Assembly (NCBI RefSeq): GCF_900100665.1
Contig: NZ_FNCS01000006.1
Coordinates: 124,001-188,000 of the forward strand
Direction: 5' to 3'
From: Pelagibacterium luteolum
GTDB taxonomy: Bacteria; Pseudomonadota; Alphaproteobacteria; Rhizobiales; Devosiaceae
Length of the DNA stretch: 64,000 nucleotides
Shown here: positions 62,877-64,000 of the stretch, in pieces
Layout: each line of letters begins with the position of its first letter
Numbering within the stretch: the first letter of the stretch is position 1
The notes under the pieces: model-generated
What the model was told of the DNA's origin: nothing
Databases searched by the model: none
Seen by the model: the letters and a program-made list of their open reading frames with translations, nothing else
Made by a program: the position numbers and the translations under genes

Positions 62877-64000
62877 TCAACCCCGCTGCAGTTTGCTGAT
62901 GCCCTGCGCGGCTTTTTGCAGAATCGAGTTTTCCGTCTGCTCGGCCCATGATCGCAGCGTCGTCTGGTACTCCGCCGCGATGCCCGTGTCGGTGAAGCAC
63001 GCCCCCCAGCTCGACGCCGCCCAGCTCCCGACCTTGGCCACCGGCAACTCACGGATGAACTCCAAAAGCCGGCGTTGCAGCGCCGGATGCGCCTCGACCA
63101 GACGGACGAGGCCGTCCGCCCCCTTGGGCTTGGCCGCGAAGTTGTCGTCCTGAAGGATCCGGCCACGGATTGCCTCGAAAACCTCCTCGGGCTCTGGCCC
63201 TGTGAGTTTCGCGATCTCGCCGACGGCGCCCCGGACCATCATCGTCGGCCCCATCAGCTTCTCGACGAGGCCCTCAAGATGGCTTGCGGCGGCCAGCCCG
63301 CCCAACGAGCTACGCTTGTCACGCGTGACGAACACATAAGGTCGCAGGTCTACGCCCGTTAGCGGTGGGTCGATTGCCGCCCAGCCCTTCGCCCACTCGT
63401 TCTTTTCCCATTCCATGGCTTCGGCCGGGAGAGGTGCAGGTGCCGAGCGCGCAGCCTTACGCCCGCCCTTCGCGGCAGGCTTCTCGTCGTCGTCCTCCTC
63501 CGGCGCGGGCGCCCGGACGTGCTCCTCGAAACGCCGCAGCGCCTCGGGTTGGCCATCAGGGTGATTAGCCGCGAGGCGTGCAATCTGTTCGTAGAAATCC
63601 GGATAGAACCGCTCGGCGAGCATGATCTTGGCCAACACCGGGCGCTGAATGTCGGCACCGAAACCGCGCTCCTCGGCAATGGCGTGTCGCAACATCATGG
63701 AATTGAGGAAGCGTTTTATCTGGCGTGGATTGCCGCGCGTGCCCTCGCTTAGGATCTTCGTCACGTGGGCGCTGATCACGAGTGCCTGATCTACGTCGGG
63801 CGGCATCTTGCCTGCCATGGCCTGTTCCACGGTCCTTCGATCGAGGCCACGGCTCTTCCACGGCCGTCGCATATCTTCCCGCGCCGATGCGAGCAGATTG
63901 AGGAACCGCGGGTCCTTCGAGCCGAGCGCGTTCTCCGCCAGCAGAAGGGTCACGTACACGCGCGTCTCGGCGACACCCAGCGCGGGAATTCGGAATGGAA
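62877..64000 (-). CDS. qatA: QatA, KAP-type P-loop ATPase (5' end beyond the window)
   Basis: C-terminal 374 codons of the large QatA ATPase; the frame is open to the right edge of the window (no stop upstream of 63959, coding reads FRIPALGVAETR before the first internal GTG), so the Walker motifs are outside. Seen here: TRGNPRQIKRFLNSMML, the KAP-NTPase sensor-like motif, ERFYPDFYEQIARLAANH, an acidic/Lys linker with DDDEKPAAKGGRK, and C-terminal helices. A GTG at 63959 is internal, not the start. First gene of the qat operon. Confidence 0.87.
   Translation of the reverse strand, partial: PFRIPALGVAETRVYVTLLLAENALGSKDPRFLNLLASAREDMRRPWKSRGLDRRTVEQAMAGKMPPDVDQALVISAHVTKILSEGTRGNPRQIKRFLNSMMLRHAIAEERGFGADIQRPVLAKIMLAERFYPDFYEQIARLAANHPDGQPEALRRFEEHVRAPAPEEDDDEKPAAKGGRKAARSAPAPLPAEAMEWEKNEWAKGWAAIDPPLTGVDLRPYVFVTRDKRSSLGGLAAASHLEGLVEKLMGPTMMVRGAVGEIAKLTGPEPEEVFEAIRGRILQDDNFAAKPKGADGLVRLVEAHPALQRRLLEFIRELPVAKVGSWAASSWGACFTDTGIAAEYQTTLRSWAEQTENSILQKAAQGISKLQRG

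Noticed and set aside
61973-63166. A 98-residue upstream extension of qatB
   Set aside because: Overlaps the qatA 3' end in another frame and is Arg/Ser-rich; ATG 62872 four bases after the qatA stop is the natural start.

Overview
The window comes from a GC-rich alphaproteobacterium, most likely a member of the Hyphomicrobiales close to Devosia/Pelagibacterium. The pointers are a Devosiaceae-type porin, the LdtR/L,D-transpeptidase pair, the rsh-acpS-lepB-rnc-era-recO operon, Bpt leucyltransferase, a DUF6898-type small protein and a Mg-type HemB. No plasmid, phage structural or transposase genes are visible. Genus assignment is inference from gene content, not from a search.

Layout. 1-9.6 kb: envelope and housekeeping genes (L,D-transpeptidase and its MarR regulator LdtR, hemB, an SDR, RDD membrane protein, bpt, an EEP-family hydrolase, parC). 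10.2-17.1 kb: a compact minus-strand operon rpoZ / rsh-acpS-lepB-rnc-era-GNAT-recO, in which four junctions (rsh/acpS, lepB/rnc, rnc/era and probably others) are ATGA or few-base contacts. 17.3-25.7 kb: LabA-like NYN protein, uracil-DNA glycosylase, smpB-dapA, a degenerate alpha/beta hydrolase, an OmpA-family lipid/peptidoglycan-facing protein with two small membrane proteins, the major porin and an exported protein of unknown role, followed by tRNA-Ala(CGC).

25.8-40.2 kb is a branched-chain amino-acid catabolism block: glpD, then a minus-strand run isovaleryl-CoA dehydrogenase, methylcrotonyl-CoA carboxylase beta and alpha, a MaoC hydratase and a CitE-like lyase, then the branched-chain 2-oxoacid dehydrogenase E1alpha, E1beta and E2 genes divergent from an Lrp/BkdR-type regulator that is followed by etfBA. 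BCKDH makes isovaleryl-CoA, isovaleryl-CoA dehydrogenase passes its electrons to ETF, and the carboxylase continues leucine breakdown. 40.3-46.8 kb: pseudouridine kinase and pseudouridine-5'-phosphate glycosidase, then a cobalamin-riboswitch-controlled uptake operon (CbiX-like/2Fe-2S protein, binding protein, permease, ATPase). 47.0-56.7 kb: a peptide-uptake and peptide-breakdown block (DUF1028 protein, oligopeptide ABC transporter with a permease-ATPase fusion, GntR regulator, M42 peptidase), then the TIGR02587/TIGR02588 membrane pair and an IclR regulator.

57.6-64.0 kb is a defence island. It holds a complete-looking QatABCD anti-phage module (qatA runs off the right edge) transcribed leftwards, and directly downstream on the same strand, separated by only 41 and 21 bases, a DUF4935-type PIN nuclease-like protein and an uncharacterised protein with a possible ADP-ribosyltransferase-like arginine / S-W-T / acidic pattern. 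The six-gene arrangement is the most promising candidate for an extended, undescribed system here.

The chromosome also carries a family of bipartite palindromic repeats (five full copies of about 86-110 bp, at least eight half copies). One set is built in frame into the linker of the BCKDH E2 protein as 165-bp tandem units, and another copy supplies the stop codon of an ABC ATPase gene.
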